A DNA stretch of 64,000 nt from the NCBI RefSeq assembly GCF_020034655.1, contig NZ_JAIQDJ010000004.1:1-64000 (forward strand), read 5' to 3'. Numbering within the stretch: the stretch's first letter is position 1; every line of letters begins with the position of its first letter. The notes beneath the pieces were generated by a model, which was not told where the DNA came from, did not search any database, and saw only the letters and a list, made by a program, of their open reading frames with translations. The translations under genes and the position numbers were made by a program. This document shows positions 23,925-34,112 of the stretch, one piece after another. This DNA is from Thermomonas beijingensis (GTDB lineage: Bacteria; Pseudomonadota; Gammaproteobacteria; Xanthomonadales; Xanthomonadaceae).

Positions 23925-26900
23925 ATGGCCAAGGTAAAAAAAATACAGGCGGTAACGGTTTCCCCAGTAGCCTTGTTGGTGCTGGGGATGCACCGCAGCG
24001 GCACCTCGGCATTCACACGTGTGCTCAATCTGCACGGCGTGGCATTGGGAGAGAACCTGATGCCGGCCGGCCCGGATAACCCGTCCGGGTTCTGGGAGCA
24101 TGCCGATGTGGTGGCGGTGCACGAGCGCTTGCTGGCTGCGCTGGAGCGCACTTGGGATGACCCGCGGCCATTGCCGGACAATTGGCTGGCATCGGCGGCT
24201 GCGCAAACGGCATTCGATGCGCTGGTTGCGATCGTGCAGCGCGACTTTGCCGGTGTTTCGCTGTGGGCGGTCAAAGACCCGCGCCTGTGTCGTCTGCTGC
24301 CGTTGTGGCAGCGTGTGCTGGAACGCTGCGGCGTAGCGCTGCGCGTGGTGTTGGTGTCGCGCCCACCAAAGGAAGTGGTGGGTTCGCTGGCACGGCGAGA
24401 TGGCTTGCCGCCTGCCATTGGCGAATTGCTGTGGGCGCGCTATTTGCTGGAGTCGGTACACGCCAGCAGCGGCTGTCGACGAGTGTTGTTGCGTTACGAT
24501 GCGCTGCTGGCAGATTGGCGGACACAGCTGCAGAGGGTTGCACAAGTGTTGGGGGTCGAGCTGCACGCGAGCGCGGATGTTGCCCGTCAAATAGATGCTT
24601 TCCTTGACCCGCAATTGCGCCACCACCAAACGGCAGACACCGCAGACAGTGCTGCAGCGATGGCGCTGCTGCCGCTACTGACTACGCTCCCCGAGCCAGC
24701 GGCCAGTATCCGGATAGAGCATGCCTTTGCGGCACACATGCAACCGTTAGCGCCGTTAGTCGACGCGTATGCGGAGTTGCTGGCAACTAGCCGCAACCAC
24801 GCGCAACAGTTGCAGCGGGATGCAGACGCCATGCGTGGGCAGTTGGATATGCAAGGGCAGTGGTCACGCCAGTTGGATGACGACTTGCATGCACTGCATC
24901 AGCGGCACGGTGAATTGACCCATGAGCATGCACAGGCGGTGGCGTGGGCGCAGTCCTTGCAGGGCGAGCTGACAACATTGCAGGGCTTGTATCAGCAGGC
25001 CGAAGCCGATCGCGACGATAAAGCGAGCTGGGCGCAGTCCTTGCAGGGCGAGCTGACAGCATTGCAGGGCTTGTATCAGCAGGCCGAAGCCGATCGCGAC
25101 GATAAAGCGAGCTGGGCGCAGTCCTTGCAGGGCGAGCTGACAGCATTGCAGGGCTTGTATCAGCAGGCCGAAGCCGATCGCGACGATAAAGCGAGCTGGG
25201 CGCAGTCCTTGCAGGGCGAAATCGATGTCCTGCAAGTGTTGTATACCAATGCCGAACGCGACCGCGATGAAAAGGCGCATTGGGCGCAGTCCTTGCTGCA
25301 GGAATTGGGTGCATTGCAGCTGCTGCATCGCAAGCTGCAAGCCGAGCATGAAGAACGTTCCAAGTGGGCAGGTTCGCTGCAAGTCGAACTGGACGATGCG
25401 CGAAGTCTGCATGCGCAAAGCGAAGCTGGGCGCGTGGAAAATCTTGCTCTTGCGCAGGCACTGCAAACCCAGCTTGATGAGCGTGGTGCGCAGCTGGCAA
25501 CGCTGCAGCAACAGCAACAGGACACACTGGATCAGTTGGGCCAGTTGACCATGCAGCAGCGTAGCTTGCAAAGCGCGCTTGAACAGCGCGATGCCGAAGT
25601 GGTGCATGGCCAGCAAGCGTTGGCCTGCGAACGCGCCGCACGCCAAGACAGCGAAGCGTATGCCAGCCAGTTGGAGCAGACTTCACGCAGCATCCTGACA
25701 TCCACCAGTTGGAAATTAATGCGTCCGTTGCGGCGTCTATTGGCCAAACTGCGTGGTGTTGCGGCAGAACCCGTCTTACCGCAACCACCGGTGCCACGGT
25801 TGCAAGTTGCGGCGGCTGTACTGGCGCCGGCAACACCGGGTAATGAGGCAGTCACGCTGGATATCAGCAGGTTGTTGCAGGGATTGGTGTTCCCGCAGCT
25901 GGATGCACCCAAAGTCAGTATTGTGATCCCCACCTACGGCAAATTGGATTACACCGCCCGTTGCCTGCAAGCGCTGTTGCGCAGTGGCGATACGGCGAGT
26001 TTTGAAGTGCTGGTGTTGGAAGATGCTTCCGGTGATGCCCAGATGCAAGCGCTGCGCGATGTGCCGGGTCTGCGTTACCACGAGAATTCGCAAAACCTCG
26101 GTTTTTTGCGTTCGTGCAACCAGGCGTTGACGCTGGCACGGGGTGAATACGTGTGTCTGCTCAACAACGACACCGAGGTGCAGCCGGGTTGGCTGGATGC
26201 GTTGCTGGATGTGTTTGCCCGGCACGCCGATGCCGGCATGGCAGGAGCGAAACTGATCTATCCCGATGGTCGATTGCAGGAAGCCGGCGGCATTGTGTGG
26301 CGCGATGGCAGCGCATGGAATTTCGGCCGGCTGGATGACCCGGCGCGCGCCATCTACGGTTACGTGAAGCCGGTGGATTACGTGTCAGGCGCGGCGATCT
26401 TGCTGCCGCGGGCATTGTGGAGCCAGTTGGGCGGCTTTGATGAGCGTTATGTGCCGGCCTATTACGAAGACACCGACCTTGCGTTCCGCATCCGCGAGGC
26501 GGGTTTGCAGGTCTATCTGCAACCGGCGTCGCGGGTGGTACATCACGAAGGTGTGTCCAATGGCACCGACACCGGTGCTGGCATCAAGGCATATCAAGTG
26601 CGCAATGCGCAGGTATTTTTTGAGCGTTGGCGCAGCGTGCTGGAGGCGGGGCATTTTGCCAACGCCGAGCAGGTGTTTTTGGCGCGTGATCGTGGCCAGT
26701 TCAAGCGCCAGACTGTGTTGGTGGTAGATCATTACGTGCCGCAGCCCGACCGCGATGCTGGCTCGCGCGCGACCTGGCAGGTACTTGAACAATTGGTGGC
26801 GCACGGCTGCAACGTCAAATTCTGGCCGGACAATCTGCATTTCGATCCAGGCTACACACCGGCCCTGCAGCAATTGGGTGTGGAAGTGCTGCACGGAGCC

Positions 26901-27845
26901 GAATACGCCGGGAAATTCGACGCATGGATCGCCGACAATGGCCGCTATCTGGATGTGGCCATACTCAACCGCCCGCATATTTCGGTGAATTATGTCGTGC
27001 CATTGCGCCGCCACAGCGCCGCACGCGTGCTGTACTACGGGCACGATATCCACCATCTGCGCATGCAGCAGCAATTGCAGTTGCAGCACGATGCCACCGT
27101 GCAGGCCGAGATGCTGCGGTTTCGCGATATGGAATGGGCGATGTGGCGCGATGCCGATGTGGTGTTGTATCCCTCCGATGAAGAAACCACGCACGTCAGC
27201 CAATGGCTGCACGCGCATGCGGGCAAGGCGCAGGCTTACACCATCCCGCTGTATGGCTATGCCGATGTCGCTGGCGATCAAACTGCCAGCTTGGCCATGC
27301 GCCGCGACATTTTGTTCGTGGCCGGTTTCGCGCACCCGCCGAATGTGGATGCCGCAACGTGGTTGGTGCAGCAAATTTTGCCACTTGTGCAGCAGCGTCA
27401 CCCGCAGGTGCATTTGCATCTGGTAGGCTCGAACCCGGCAGCCGCAGTGACCGCGCTGGCCAGTGCGCAAGTGCATGTGACCGGGTATGTCAGCGACGCC
27501 GAATTGGCCGGCTACTACGCACGTTGCCGCGTTGCCATCGCACCACTGCGGTTTGGCGGCGGAATGAAGGGCAAAGTACTGGAAAGCATGTGCCACGGCC
27601 TGCCGATGGTGACGACCTCGGTCGGCGTGCAGGGGCTGGCTGGCGCGGAGTTTCTGCCGCATGCCGATGCCCCAGCCGTGTTGGCGGACAATATCTGCCG
27701 CCTGTTGGAGGATGACGCGCATTGGTGTGCCACCTCGCGCGCGGGCATCGACTTTATCGAAGCGGAATATTCGCAAGCTGCGCTATGGCGGGTACTGGAT
27801 GCACAGCTGGCGAAGGCGTCGGGGCGAACGATACGAGCAGCATAA
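23925..27845 (+). CDS. Giant sulfotransferase / coiled-coil / GT2 / GT4 fusion protein
   Basis: A 1306-residue multidomain protein. Residues about 10-220 form a sulfotransferase-like domain with P-loop [14 protein letters not shown]. Residues about 285-590 form a long coiled coil built on 28-residue repeats. Near 665-900 is a GT2 glycosyltransferase ([29 protein letters not shown]; acidic EDTDLAFR). The C-terminal 400 residues are a GT4-like enzyme ([41 protein letters not shown]). It is probably a cytoplasmic enzyme building and possibly sulfating a long surface glycan, with the coil as spacer or molecular ruler. The ATG has no clear ribosome binding site. It is packed behind gspD. Confidence 0.88.
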   Translation: MAKVKKIQAVTVSPVALLVLGMHRSGTSAFTRVLNLHGVALGENLMPAGPDNPSGFWEHADVVAVHERLLAALERTWDDPRPLPDNWLASAAAQTAFDALVAIVQRDFAGVSLWAVKDPRLCRLLPLWQRVLERCGVALRVVLVSRPPKEVVGSLARRDGLPPAIGELLWARYLLESVHASSGCRRVLLRYDALLADWRTQLQRVAQVLGVELHASADVARQIDAFLDPQLRHHQTADTADSAAAMALLPLLTTLPEPAASIRIEHAFAAHMQPLAPLVDAYAELLATSRNHAQQLQRDADAMRGQLDMQGQWSRQLDDDLHALHQRHGELTHEHAQAVAWAQSLQGELTTLQGLYQQAEADRDDKASWAQSLQGELTALQGLYQQAEADRDDKASWAQSLQGELTALQGLYQQAEADRDDKASWAQSLQGEIDVLQVLYTNAERDRDEKAHWAQSLLQELGALQLLHRKLQAEHEERSKWAGSLQVELDDARSLHAQSEAGRVENLALAQALQTQLDERGAQLATLQQQQQDTLDQLGQLTMQQRSLQSALEQRDAEVVHGQQALACERAARQDSEAYASQLEQTSRSILTSTSWKLMRPLRRLLAKLRGVAAEPVLPQPPVPRLQVAAAVLAPATPGNEAVTLDISRLLQGLVFPQLDAPKVSIVIPTYGKLDYTARCLQALLRSGDTASFEVLVLEDASGDAQMQALRDVPGLRYHENSQNLGFLRSCNQALTLARGEYVCLLNNDTEVQPGWLDALLDVFARHADAGMAGAKLIYPDGRLQEAGGIVWRDGSAWNFGRLDDPARAIYGYVKPVDYVSGAAILLPRALWSQLGGFDERYVPAYYEDTDLAFRIREAGLQVYLQPASRVVHHEGVSNGTDTGAGIKAYQVRNAQVFFERWRSVLEAGHFANAEQVFLARDRGQFKRQTVLVVDHYVPQPDRDAGSRATWQVLEQLVAHGCNVKFWPDNLHFDPGYTPALQQLGVEVLHGAEYAGKFDAWIADNGRYLDVAILNRPHISVNYVVPLRRHSAARVLYYGHDIHHLRMQQQLQLQHDATVQAEMLRFRDMEWAMWRDADVVLYPSDEETTHVSQWLHAHAGKAQAYTIPLYGYADVAGDQTASLAMRRDILFVAGFAHPPNVDAATWLVQQILPLVQQRHPQVHLHLVGSNPAAAVTALASAQVHVTGYVSDAELAGYYARCRVAIAPLRFGGGMKGKVLESMCHGLPMVTTSVGVQGLAGAEFLPHADAPAVLADNICRLLEDDAHWCATSRAGIDFIEAEYSQAALWRVLDAQLAKASGRTIRAA
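24945..25448 (+). repeat. 84-bp tandem repeats encoding a 28-residue coiled-coil unit
   Basis: Six consecutive in-frame units start with Trp-Ala-(Gln/Gly)-Ser-Leu. The first three (24945-25028, 25029-25112, 25113-25196) are nearly identical at the DNA level: units 2 and 3 match exactly and unit 1 differs by one base. The last three have diverged. The identical core suggests recent duplication, so copy number may vary between strains and change the coil length by four heptads at a time. Confidence 0.95.
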
Positions 27846-27900
27846 GCGGCAACCGCAAGGGGTGTGGCAGTATCGTGACGGGTAGCTTGGGGGGGTGAGC

Positions 27901-28395
27901 ATGGGGCGTGGTATACGCGGGGTTGTGGGTGCAGTTGCGCTTTACATGCTTGTGGGCTGCAGCAAGCTGGTGAGCTTGCCGCAAGACCATCTACCGGTGC
28001 CGGCCGACTACCAGCCGCTGCGCGCCAAGGATATCGGTGCTCGTACCGATTCGGCAGCGACTACTGGCACGGTGGCCGCGCCGTCAGTCGTCGGTTCGAC
28101 AGCGATGCCTGGGGCCACATTGCAAGTCAAACCAGATGTCATTCCAGGGTGTGACCCATTGGCGAAGATCGCGGCGAAAATACACTGGCAGGTGACCGAC
28201 GCCGCCATCACTCGGGTGACGCTGGAAATCAGCGAGGATCCCCATTCGGTGCGGAAGTTGTTCGCACAAGGAGGGGCCAACGGCGAGGCAACCACAGGGA
28301 ACTGGGTCGCGCAGGGAATGCAATTTCATCTACTTGATGCTGCCACCGGAAAGGAGCTTGCGACCCATGTCGTCATCCATCACCCCTGTCGTTGA
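27901..28395 (+). CDS. Small lipoprotein, paralogue of the one at 32680
   Basis: A 164-residue protein. The signal ends in a lipobox (YMLVGC, Cys near 20), a Pro/Ala/Thr-rich linker runs to about 75, and a small C-terminal domain has the pattern ITRVTLEISEDP...GEATTGNWV, ending in a Cys (HHPCR). The lipoprotein at 32680 has the same layout and matching GGA(N/S)GE(A/S)TTGNWV and terminal Cys, so the two are paralogues. The fold may be Ig-like. The function is unknown; being inside the glycosyltransferase run hints at a glycan- or surface-related role. The ATG at 27901 is preferred to the GTG two codons earlier. Confidence 0.8.
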   Translation: MGRGIRGVVGAVALYMLVGCSKLVSLPQDHLPVPADYQPLRAKDIGARTDSAATTGTVAAPSVVGSTAMPGATLQVKPDVIPGCDPLAKIAAKIHWQVTDAAITRVTLEISEDPHSVRKLFAQGGANGEATTGNWVAQGMQFHLLDAATGKELATHVVIHHPCR

Positions 28396-28449
28396 GCGGC
28401 GGGGCACAGTGAAGCGTGATGCTTCGATACACGGCCTGAGCGATTTGTG

Positions 28450-30537
28450 ATGCGCGAATCCATGGCACAACGTGCGCTGATCGCAACGGTCACCAGCGGG
28501 GCGGTGCTGCTGGTGCTTGCGTTGGCTTGGCGACTGCGCTTGTTTGCCGAAATCAATGCGAGCTGGTGGTGGCTGCTGGGCGTTGCAAGTGTTACCGCTA
28601 TGCTGGGGGTAACCTATGCGCAGGCAGGCCATGCGGGTTGGCGGCATCCAGCGCGATGGTTGACCTTGGCAGGGATGCTGGGCGTGGTGGCCTACGCCGG
28701 AATCGCCACGATGCTTGCCTGTTTGTTGCTGATGCTGTGTGCGGCAGCACTTGCCCCAAGGTCGCCGGGAGCAAAGCAGGCATCCGAACCGGCATCCAGG
28801 ATCGTCATCGGACTGGCGGTACTGGTGGCATTGGTCGGCTGGCTTCTGCCGTTTCCGATCCACACCAGCATGGGCTATCGCGGCATTGCCGTTGCGATCT
28901 GTGTAGTGCGATATCAATCCGTGCTGGCGCATTGCAAGGACATGTGGCAAGGCTGGCGTGGGTTGGAGCAAGAGGCCGGCAGCTGGCTGGTATTAGCCGT
29001 CGTGGTCACCTGCCTGGCCGGACTGGGGTTGTGGTTGCCGAGCGTGAGCTATGACGACAACACCACCCATCTGACCCTGCCCTACCAGTTGCTGCGGGAT
29101 GGCTATTTTCATTTGGATGTGTCCGGCCAGGTCTGGGCGTTGGCACCCTGGGGCAACAACATTCTGCATGCGATCGCGGCAATGCTCGCGGGATCTGAAG
29201 CGCGGGCGGCGGTGGATTTGCTATGGCTACTGCTGGGCGTGCAGGGAGCTTGGCAACTGGCGCGGGCCATGGGGGCATCGGTACGGGTCGCGCTAGCGGC
29301 GGCGGCGTTGTTTGCGAGTCTGCCATTGACCGGCTATTTCACCACCACCATGCAGGTGGATGGCGCATCTGCAGCGGTCCTGATGCGATTTGCCGCAATG
29401 TTGGCGGTGTCGGGTAGATCGCTCCCGCCGCTCCTGCCAACGGCGGCACTGTTGGCGCTATTGGCTGGCTTGAAGGCAAGCAATGGCGTGTATGTGTTGC
29501 CCGCATTGGGCTGGTTGGCTTGGTTGGCGGTGCAGCAACGGCAATGGCGCTGGTTGCTGTCGATGTTGGGGCTGACGGTGTTGTTGGGAGGATCCAGCTA
29601 TGTCTATGCGGCATGGGTAACCGGCAGCCCGCTGTTTCCGCTATTCAACGCAAGCTTCAAGTCGCCGTATTTTGCAACGATCAATTTCATCGACCAGCAT
29701 TGGATGGCCGGGGTGACTTGGCGATCGTTGTGGGATATGACCTTTCATAGCGATCGCTATGGCGAACACTACCCGGGTGCGTTCGGGATTGCCTTGCTGG
29801 CGCTGCTTCCAGCGCTGGTGATCGAAGTTGTGCGGCGACCGGCATCACGGGCCATCGCAGTATGGTTTGCAGCTACTGGGTTGCTATTGTTTTTGCAGAT
29901 CCAGTATCTGCGCTACGTGTTCCCGGCTACCGCGATTCTGGTGGTGATCGGAGTGTTGGGATTGGCGCGAGCATTGCCGGCAAAGCTCTTTCCTGTGGCG
30001 CTGTCGGCGTTGCTGGTGGCTAATCTTGCGCTAGTGCCGACCACGGTGTGGTACATGCACGATGATGTGTGGGCGCTATTGCTGCGCCAAGGCCCTGCAG
30101 CACGCGCCGCCATTGAAGCCAGCCGTGCTCCGGAGCGCGTGGTGTTGCGGCGGATTTTGATGGCTTCGCCACAGGCCTGCATCCTGATGACCGACAAGCG
30201 CGCTCCGTTCGCTGCAACCGCCGCTGGGCGTGCCGTAACCACCAAGAAAATCCAGGATCCACGTGTGGGTAACACTGCCGCCTGGGCCGATGAGGATGCG
30301 AGTGGTCAGCGTTGGCAGCAGACATTCGCGGTATTGGGCAGCTCGCATGTAATGACCACGCAATCCCCTTCCTTGCCACTGCGCACCGCTTTGCAGCAGC
30401 GTGGATTTGCGGTCATTGATGCCGAAGGTGCGGTGCGGGTTTGGGCTGCAGCAGACTCACAGGCGCGCATCTGTCGGGGGCAGTTGGAAACCGTGCGTGA
30501 CGAAGCACGCCGTCATTTTCAATTTGGGAGCCATTGA
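28450..30537 (+). CDS. Large polytopic membrane protein, probable GT-C glycosyltransferase
   Basis: A 695-residue protein with roughly 12-14 hydrophobic helices and a C-terminal soluble part of about 170 residues. After the helices at about 175-200 comes a periplasmic loop YDDNTTHLTLPYQLLRDG, whose acidic residues near the first periplasmic loop are typical of GT-C enzymes that use lipid-linked sugars. I do not recognise a closer family. The neighbouring GT2 gene (next, overlapping by 3 bases) could supply polyprenyl-phosphate sugars. The ATG at 28450 follows an in-frame GTG. Confidence 0.7.
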   Translation: MRESMAQRALIATVTSGAVLLVLALAWRLRLFAEINASWWWLLGVASVTAMLGVTYAQAGHAGWRHPARWLTLAGMLGVVAYAGIATMLACLLLMLCAAALAPRSPGAKQASEPASRIVIGLAVLVALVGWLLPFPIHTSMGYRGIAVAICVVRYQSVLAHCKDMWQGWRGLEQEAGSWLVLAVVVTCLAGLGLWLPSVSYDDNTTHLTLPYQLLRDGYFHLDVSGQVWALAPWGNNILHAIAAMLAGSEARAAVDLLWLLLGVQGAWQLARAMGASVRVALAAAALFASLPLTGYFTTTMQVDGASAAVLMRFAAMLAVSGRSLPPLLPTAALLALLAGLKASNGVYVLPALGWLAWLAVQQRQWRWLLSMLGLTVLLGGSSYVYAAWVTGSPLFPLFNASFKSPYFATINFIDQHWMAGVTWRSLWDMTFHSDRYGEHYPGAFGIALLALLPALVIEVVRRPASRAIAVWFAATGLLLFLQIQYLRYVFPATAILVVIGVLGLARALPAKLFPVALSALLVANLALVPTTVWYMHDDVWALLLRQGPAARAAIEASRAPERVVLRRILMASPQACILMTDKRAPFAATAAGRAVTTKKIQDPRVGNTAAWADEDASGQRWQQTFAVLGSSHVMTTQSPSLPLRTALQQRGFAVIDAEGAVRVWAAADSQARICRGQLETVRDEARRHFQFGSH

Positions 30538-31550
30538 TGAGTGCTGGTCAAGATTGTGCGCATGCAATCGCGGTGGTGATTCCTTGCTATCGCGTCGCCG
30601 ACAAGATCCTGGGTGTACTGGCCGGTATCGGGCCGGAAGTAACGCGCGTGTATGTGGTGGATGACGCTTGTCCGGAAGGCTCCGGTACCGTGGTGCAGGC
30701 ACGTTGCACAGACCCGCGGGTGGATGTGATTTTCCATGCCCACAATCTTGGTGTGGGCGGCGCGGCCATCAGTGGCTACCGTCGCGCGATTGCCCAGGGC
30801 GCCACCATCATCGTCAAACTTGACGGCGATGGGCAAATGGATCCGGCGCAGTTGCCGCGCCTTGTTTCACCGATTCTGTCGGGGGCCGCCGATTACAGCA
30901 AGGGCAACCGGTTTTACGACTTGCGCTATATCACCCGCATGCCGATGGTACGGATGCTGGGCAATGCCGCACTGTCCTTTTTGAACAAGTTCTCGACCGG
31001 CTATTGGGATATCTTCGATCCCACCAACGGATATACCGCAATTTCCGCGGAAGTCGCGGCGATGCTACCGCTTGATCGGATCAGTGAGCGCTATTTTTTC
31101 GAGTCGGACATGTTGTTTCGCCTGGGTACTTTTCGCGCAGTCGTGCGTGATGTGCCGATGGATGCGCGCTACGCCGATGAAGTGAGTAACCTGCGCATCG
31201 GCAAGGTGTGGCCGGAATTTCTAGGCAAGCATCTTCGCAATTTCGCCAAGCGACTTTTCTACAATTACTTTCTGCGTGACGTGTCTGCCGCATCGCTGGA
31301 ATTGGTGGCGGGAATTGGCCTGCTGCTGTTTGGCGTAGCGTACGGCGGTTGGCATTGGTGGTTGTCGGTGAGTACGGGGCAGGTCGCGGCCACGGGCGTG
31401 ATCATGTTGGCGGCAATGCCGGTGTTGATTGGCCTGCAACTGCTGCTGGCGTTTCTGTCACACGATATCGCCAGCGTACCGCGTATCGCGCTCAGTAACG
31501 TGCCGTCCGTCGAGATGCCGATGTCTGTCGCTGACGGATGCCACCCATGA
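30537..31550 (+). CDS. GT2 glycosyltransferase with C-terminal membrane helices
   Basis: A 337-residue enzyme of the polyprenyl-phosphate glycosyltransferase type. It has IPCYRVADKI, VVDDACPEGS, the NLGVGGAAISGYRRA segment and KLDGDGQMDP (DxD) typical of DPM1-like enzymes. TNGYTAIS and two C-terminal membrane helices follow (LELVAGIGLLLFGVAYGG; ATGVIMLAAMPVLIGLQL). It probably charges undecaprenyl phosphate with a sugar on the cytoplasmic face for use by a GT-C enzyme in the periplasm. The ATG overlaps the stop of the preceding gene, and its own stop overlaps the next start, so translation is coupled. Confidence 0.9.
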   Translation: MSAGQDCAHAIAVVIPCYRVADKILGVLAGIGPEVTRVYVVDDACPEGSGTVVQARCTDPRVDVIFHAHNLGVGGAAISGYRRAIAQGATIIVKLDGDGQMDPAQLPRLVSPILSGAADYSKGNRFYDLRYITRMPMVRMLGNAALSFLNKFSTGYWDIFDPTNGYTAISAEVAAMLPLDRISERYFFESDMLFRLGTFRAVVRDVPMDARYADEVSNLRIGKVWPEFLGKHLRNFAKRLFYNYFLRDVSAASLELVAGIGLLLFGVAYGGWHWWLSVSTGQVAATGVIMLAAMPVLIGLQLLLAFLSHDIASVPRIALSNVPSVEMPMSVADGCHP

Positions 31551-32683
31551 GCAAACCATCAAGCCACTCGGATGGGCGTGCGTTGCAACCAGCCAACGGC
31601 GAAACCAGTATCGCGGCACATCTGGCCAGGCGCAGCGACAACTTCCTGTTGTTGCGGATTTTCGCCGCGCTGGCGGTGATCTACGGCCACAGTTTCGCGT
31701 TGACCAAGCCCGGTGATTTGGGCGACATGTTTGTCCGTAGTGGCTGGCCGATGTACAGCGGTGATATGGCGGTAGCGATGTTTTTTGTCATCAGCGGCTA
31801 CATGGTCTCGGGCAGTTATTTGGTACGTGGCGACTTGTGGGAATTCACCAAAGCACGGTTGTTGCGGATCGTTCCGGCATTCGCATTGGTGCTGGTGGTG
31901 TGTGCTTACGGCATCGGCCCATTGCTGTCCAATCAACCGATGGGCGATTATTTTCGCGACCCTGCGGTGGCGGCCTATGCGTGGAAGAACTTGCGGTTCA
32001 GCTCAGATATGGCTTGGCAGTTGCCGGGTGTATTCCAGGGGCAGATGCGCGATGCCGTGAATGGCTCGATCTGGACCTTGCCAGCCGAGATGCGCATGTA
32101 TGTGCTGACCGCCGCATTGGGGGTGTTTGGGTTGCTCACGCAACGCTGGCTAGGCACCGCCTGTATGTTGCTGCTGGTGGTATTGGGGATCACCCGTCCG
32201 GAATACATCCCACTGCATCCGGACTGGTTCCGATTGGCTGGTTTTTTTGCGGTCGGGATCCTCGTTCAATTGCACAAGGACAGGTTGCACGTTCGCCATA
32301 CGGCGATGCTGATGTTGCTGTTGCTGGTGTATTTGTCGATGCGTTCGCGAGCAATGCCTTGGCTGTTTGCGTTGGCGCTGGCCTACTTCTGCTTCTGGTT
32401 TGCCTACCGCACGCCGGTGTGGCGCAAGTTGGAGCAATGGGGCGATCCATCGTATGGCATCTACTTGTGGGGTTGGCCGTTGCAGCAGGTGTTGGTGGCA
32501 AAGATGCCGGCGATCAGTGCATGGCATAATTTCGCGCTGGCGGCGGTGCTTGCGACCTGCATGGGCTATGTGTCCTGGTGGTGTCTGGAGCGTCCCGCGT
32601 TGAAGCTCAAACACTGGCATCCGCGCCGGCTTGGTACGGGGGCCTCCATTCGCACAAAACCTCCCGGAGACGGTTTGCCATGA
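31547..32683 (+). CDS. Acyltransferase family 3 membrane protein
   Basis: A 378-residue integral membrane O-acyltransferase (acyltransferase_3 / OafA-like) with about ten helices. The hallmark first segment is present: FLLLRIFAALAVIYGHSF, with the catalytic-type Arg and His, then FFVISGYMVSGSYL. RLLRIVPAFALVLVVCAYG and the late YGIYLWGWPLQQ are also typical. It would acetylate or otherwise acylate sugars of the surface glycan. The start at 31547 overlaps the stop of the GT2 gene (ATGA) and has GGATG six bases upstream. Another ATG at 31538 is possible. Confidence 0.92.
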   Translation: MSKPSSHSDGRALQPANGETSIAAHLARRSDNFLLLRIFAALAVIYGHSFALTKPGDLGDMFVRSGWPMYSGDMAVAMFFVISGYMVSGSYLVRGDLWEFTKARLLRIVPAFALVLVVCAYGIGPLLSNQPMGDYFRDPAVAAYAWKNLRFSSDMAWQLPGVFQGQMRDAVNGSIWTLPAEMRMYVLTAALGVFGLLTQRWLGTACMLLLVVLGITRPEYIPLHPDWFRLAGFFAVGILVQLHKDRLHVRHTAMLMLLLLVYLSMRSRAMPWLFALALAYFCFWFAYRTPVWRKLEQWGDPSYGIYLWGWPLQQVLVAKMPAISAWHNFALAAVLATCMGYVSWWCLERPALKLKHWHPRRLGTGASIRTKPPGDGLP

Positions 32684-33120
32684 ATGCCAAGTTCCTCCTA
32701 GTAGCCATGTTGTTGGTCGGTGTTGCCGCTTGCAGTCAAGAGGCGCCGCCAGCTCCAAGTGCTGATGCAACGGCAGCGCCATCGGCACCCACGGCTGTGG
32801 CCGCCCCTGCCAAACAAGTACAGCCATCCATCGGTGATGCCACGTTGTCCATCAACCCGGGTTCATTCCGCATCTGCGATGCCGAAAATGGCGCGATTAC
32901 CTCGACTGCGAAGTGGGATGTGTCTGCCAAGAAAATTGCTGAAGTTTCGATCTACGTGGTTGATCCCAAAGGCGAGAAGAAGCTGTGGTTGAATGGTGGT
33001 GCAAGCGGCGAATCCACCACGGGAAATTGGGTGTTCCCGGATACCAAGTTCGTCATGGTCGAGCGTGGTAGCGAGAAGCCGTTGGCCGAATTGACGGTCA
33101 AGGCTACCCCCTGCAACTGA
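32680..33120 (+). CDS. Small lipoprotein, paralogue of the one at 27901
   Basis: A 146-residue protein. The signal ends in LLVGVAAC (Cys at 19), followed by a Pro/Ala linker to about 48 and a domain of about 95 residues with a Cys near its start (SFRICDAENG) and at its end (TPCN). WDVSAKKIAEVSIYVVDPKG and GGASGESTTGNWVF parallel the protein at 27901. The two Cys may pair in the periplasm. GGAGA precedes the ATG, which overlaps the acyltransferase stop. The role is unknown; retention of two copies within one glycan cluster suggests a cluster-specific job. Confidence 0.82.
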   Translation: MNAKFLLVAMLLVGVAACSQEAPPAPSADATAAPSAPTAVAAPAKQVQPSIGDATLSINPGSFRICDAENGAITSTAKWDVSAKKIAEVSIYVVDPKGEKKLWLNGGASGESTTGNWVFPDTKFVMVERGSEKPLAELTVKATPCN

Positions 33121-33131
33121 CGAAGCAGGGC

Positions 33132-34112
33132 ATGCAGCCGGATTCTGCAAGTTGCAGCATCGCACTGGGGGCACCAGTGCTCAGTGTGCTGGTGCCCGTG
33201 TATAACGAAATCGAAGTGCTGCCCGAGTTCCACCGGCGCATGACGGCGGTGCTGCGCACGTGTGTTGATACGTATGAAGTGGTGTACGTCAACGATGGCA
33301 GTAGCGATGGGTCGCTGCAGTGGCTGCAGCAATTATGCGCGGATGATCCGGATGTGGCCTTGGTCGATTTGAGCCGCAACTTTGGCAAGGAAATCGCGAT
33401 GGCTGCCGGGCTTGACCACGTGCGTGGCGAGGCGGTGGTGGTGATCGACGCCGACTTGCAAGATCCGCCGGAATTGATTCCGCGTTTGCTGGAACAGTGG
33501 CGCGCCGGCTTTGACAACGTGTATGCACGTCGCCGTCAGCGCGATGGTGAAACGTGGCTGAAAAAGGCCAGTGCATCGTGGTTTTATCGTTTGATTGGCA
33601 AGTTGTCACGGGTGGCGATCCCGCAGGACACGGGCGATTTTCGTCTGCTCAGCCGCCGCGCAGTAGAGGCATTGCGGGCGTTGCGTGAGCAGCACCGATT
33701 CATGAAGGGTTTGTTCGCATGGATCGGTTATCCGTCGATCGCAGTCGAGTACGATCGCGATCCCCGGCTTGCCGGGCAGACCAAATTCAATTACTGGAAA
33801 TTGTGGAATTTCGCAATCGAGGGCATCACCTCGTTCACCATCGCCCCACTTAAGTTGGCGACGTACTTGGGGTTGCTCGTGGCCATGCTGGCATTTGTTG
33901 CGATGGCGGTGCTGATTGCAAAAACCCTGCTGTACGGTGATCCGGTGAAAGGCTACCCATCGTTGATGTGCGTGATCTTGTTCCTTGGCGGTATCCAGTT
34001 GGCGGCACTGGGCATGTTGGGCGAGTACATCGGCCGTATGTTCAATGAGGTCAAAGGCAGACCACTTTATTTCACTAAGCAATATGTGCCCTCGCGCCAT
34101 GCTCGTCGCTGA
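33132..34112 (+). CDS. GtrB-like GT2 glycosyltransferase
   Basis: A 326-residue enzyme close to the GtrB/ArnC group, which transfers a sugar from a nucleotide donor to undecaprenyl phosphate. It has LVPVYNE, YVNDGSSDGS, LSRNFGKEIAMAAGLDHVRG, VIDADLQDPPELI, DTGDFRLLSR and RHRFMKG-like EQHRFMKGLFAW. Two C-terminal membrane helices and GEYIGRMFNEVKGRPLYF follow. A GtrA-family flippase-like protein lies two genes downstream and a large membrane protein lies between, making a possible three-part Gtr-type modification set that decorates a finished glycan in the periplasm. Confidence 0.93.
   Translation: MQPDSASCSIALGAPVLSVLVPVYNEIEVLPEFHRRMTAVLRTCVDTYEVVYVNDGSSDGSLQWLQQLCADDPDVALVDLSRNFGKEIAMAAGLDHVRGEAVVVIDADLQDPPELIPRLLEQWRAGFDNVYARRRQRDGETWLKKASASWFYRLIGKLSRVAIPQDTGDFRLLSRRAVEALRALREQHRFMKGLFAWIGYPSIAVEYDRDPRLAGQTKFNYWKLWNFAIEGITSFTIAPLKLATYLGLLVAMLAFVAMAVLIAKTLLYGDPVKGYPSLMCVILFLGGIQLAALGMLGEYIGRMFNEVKGRPLYFTKQYVPSRHARR

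Noticed and set aside
24945-25448. Regular repeats that might suggest a CRISPR array
   Set aside because: The units are contiguous, in frame and encode a heptad coiled coil; there are no spacers.
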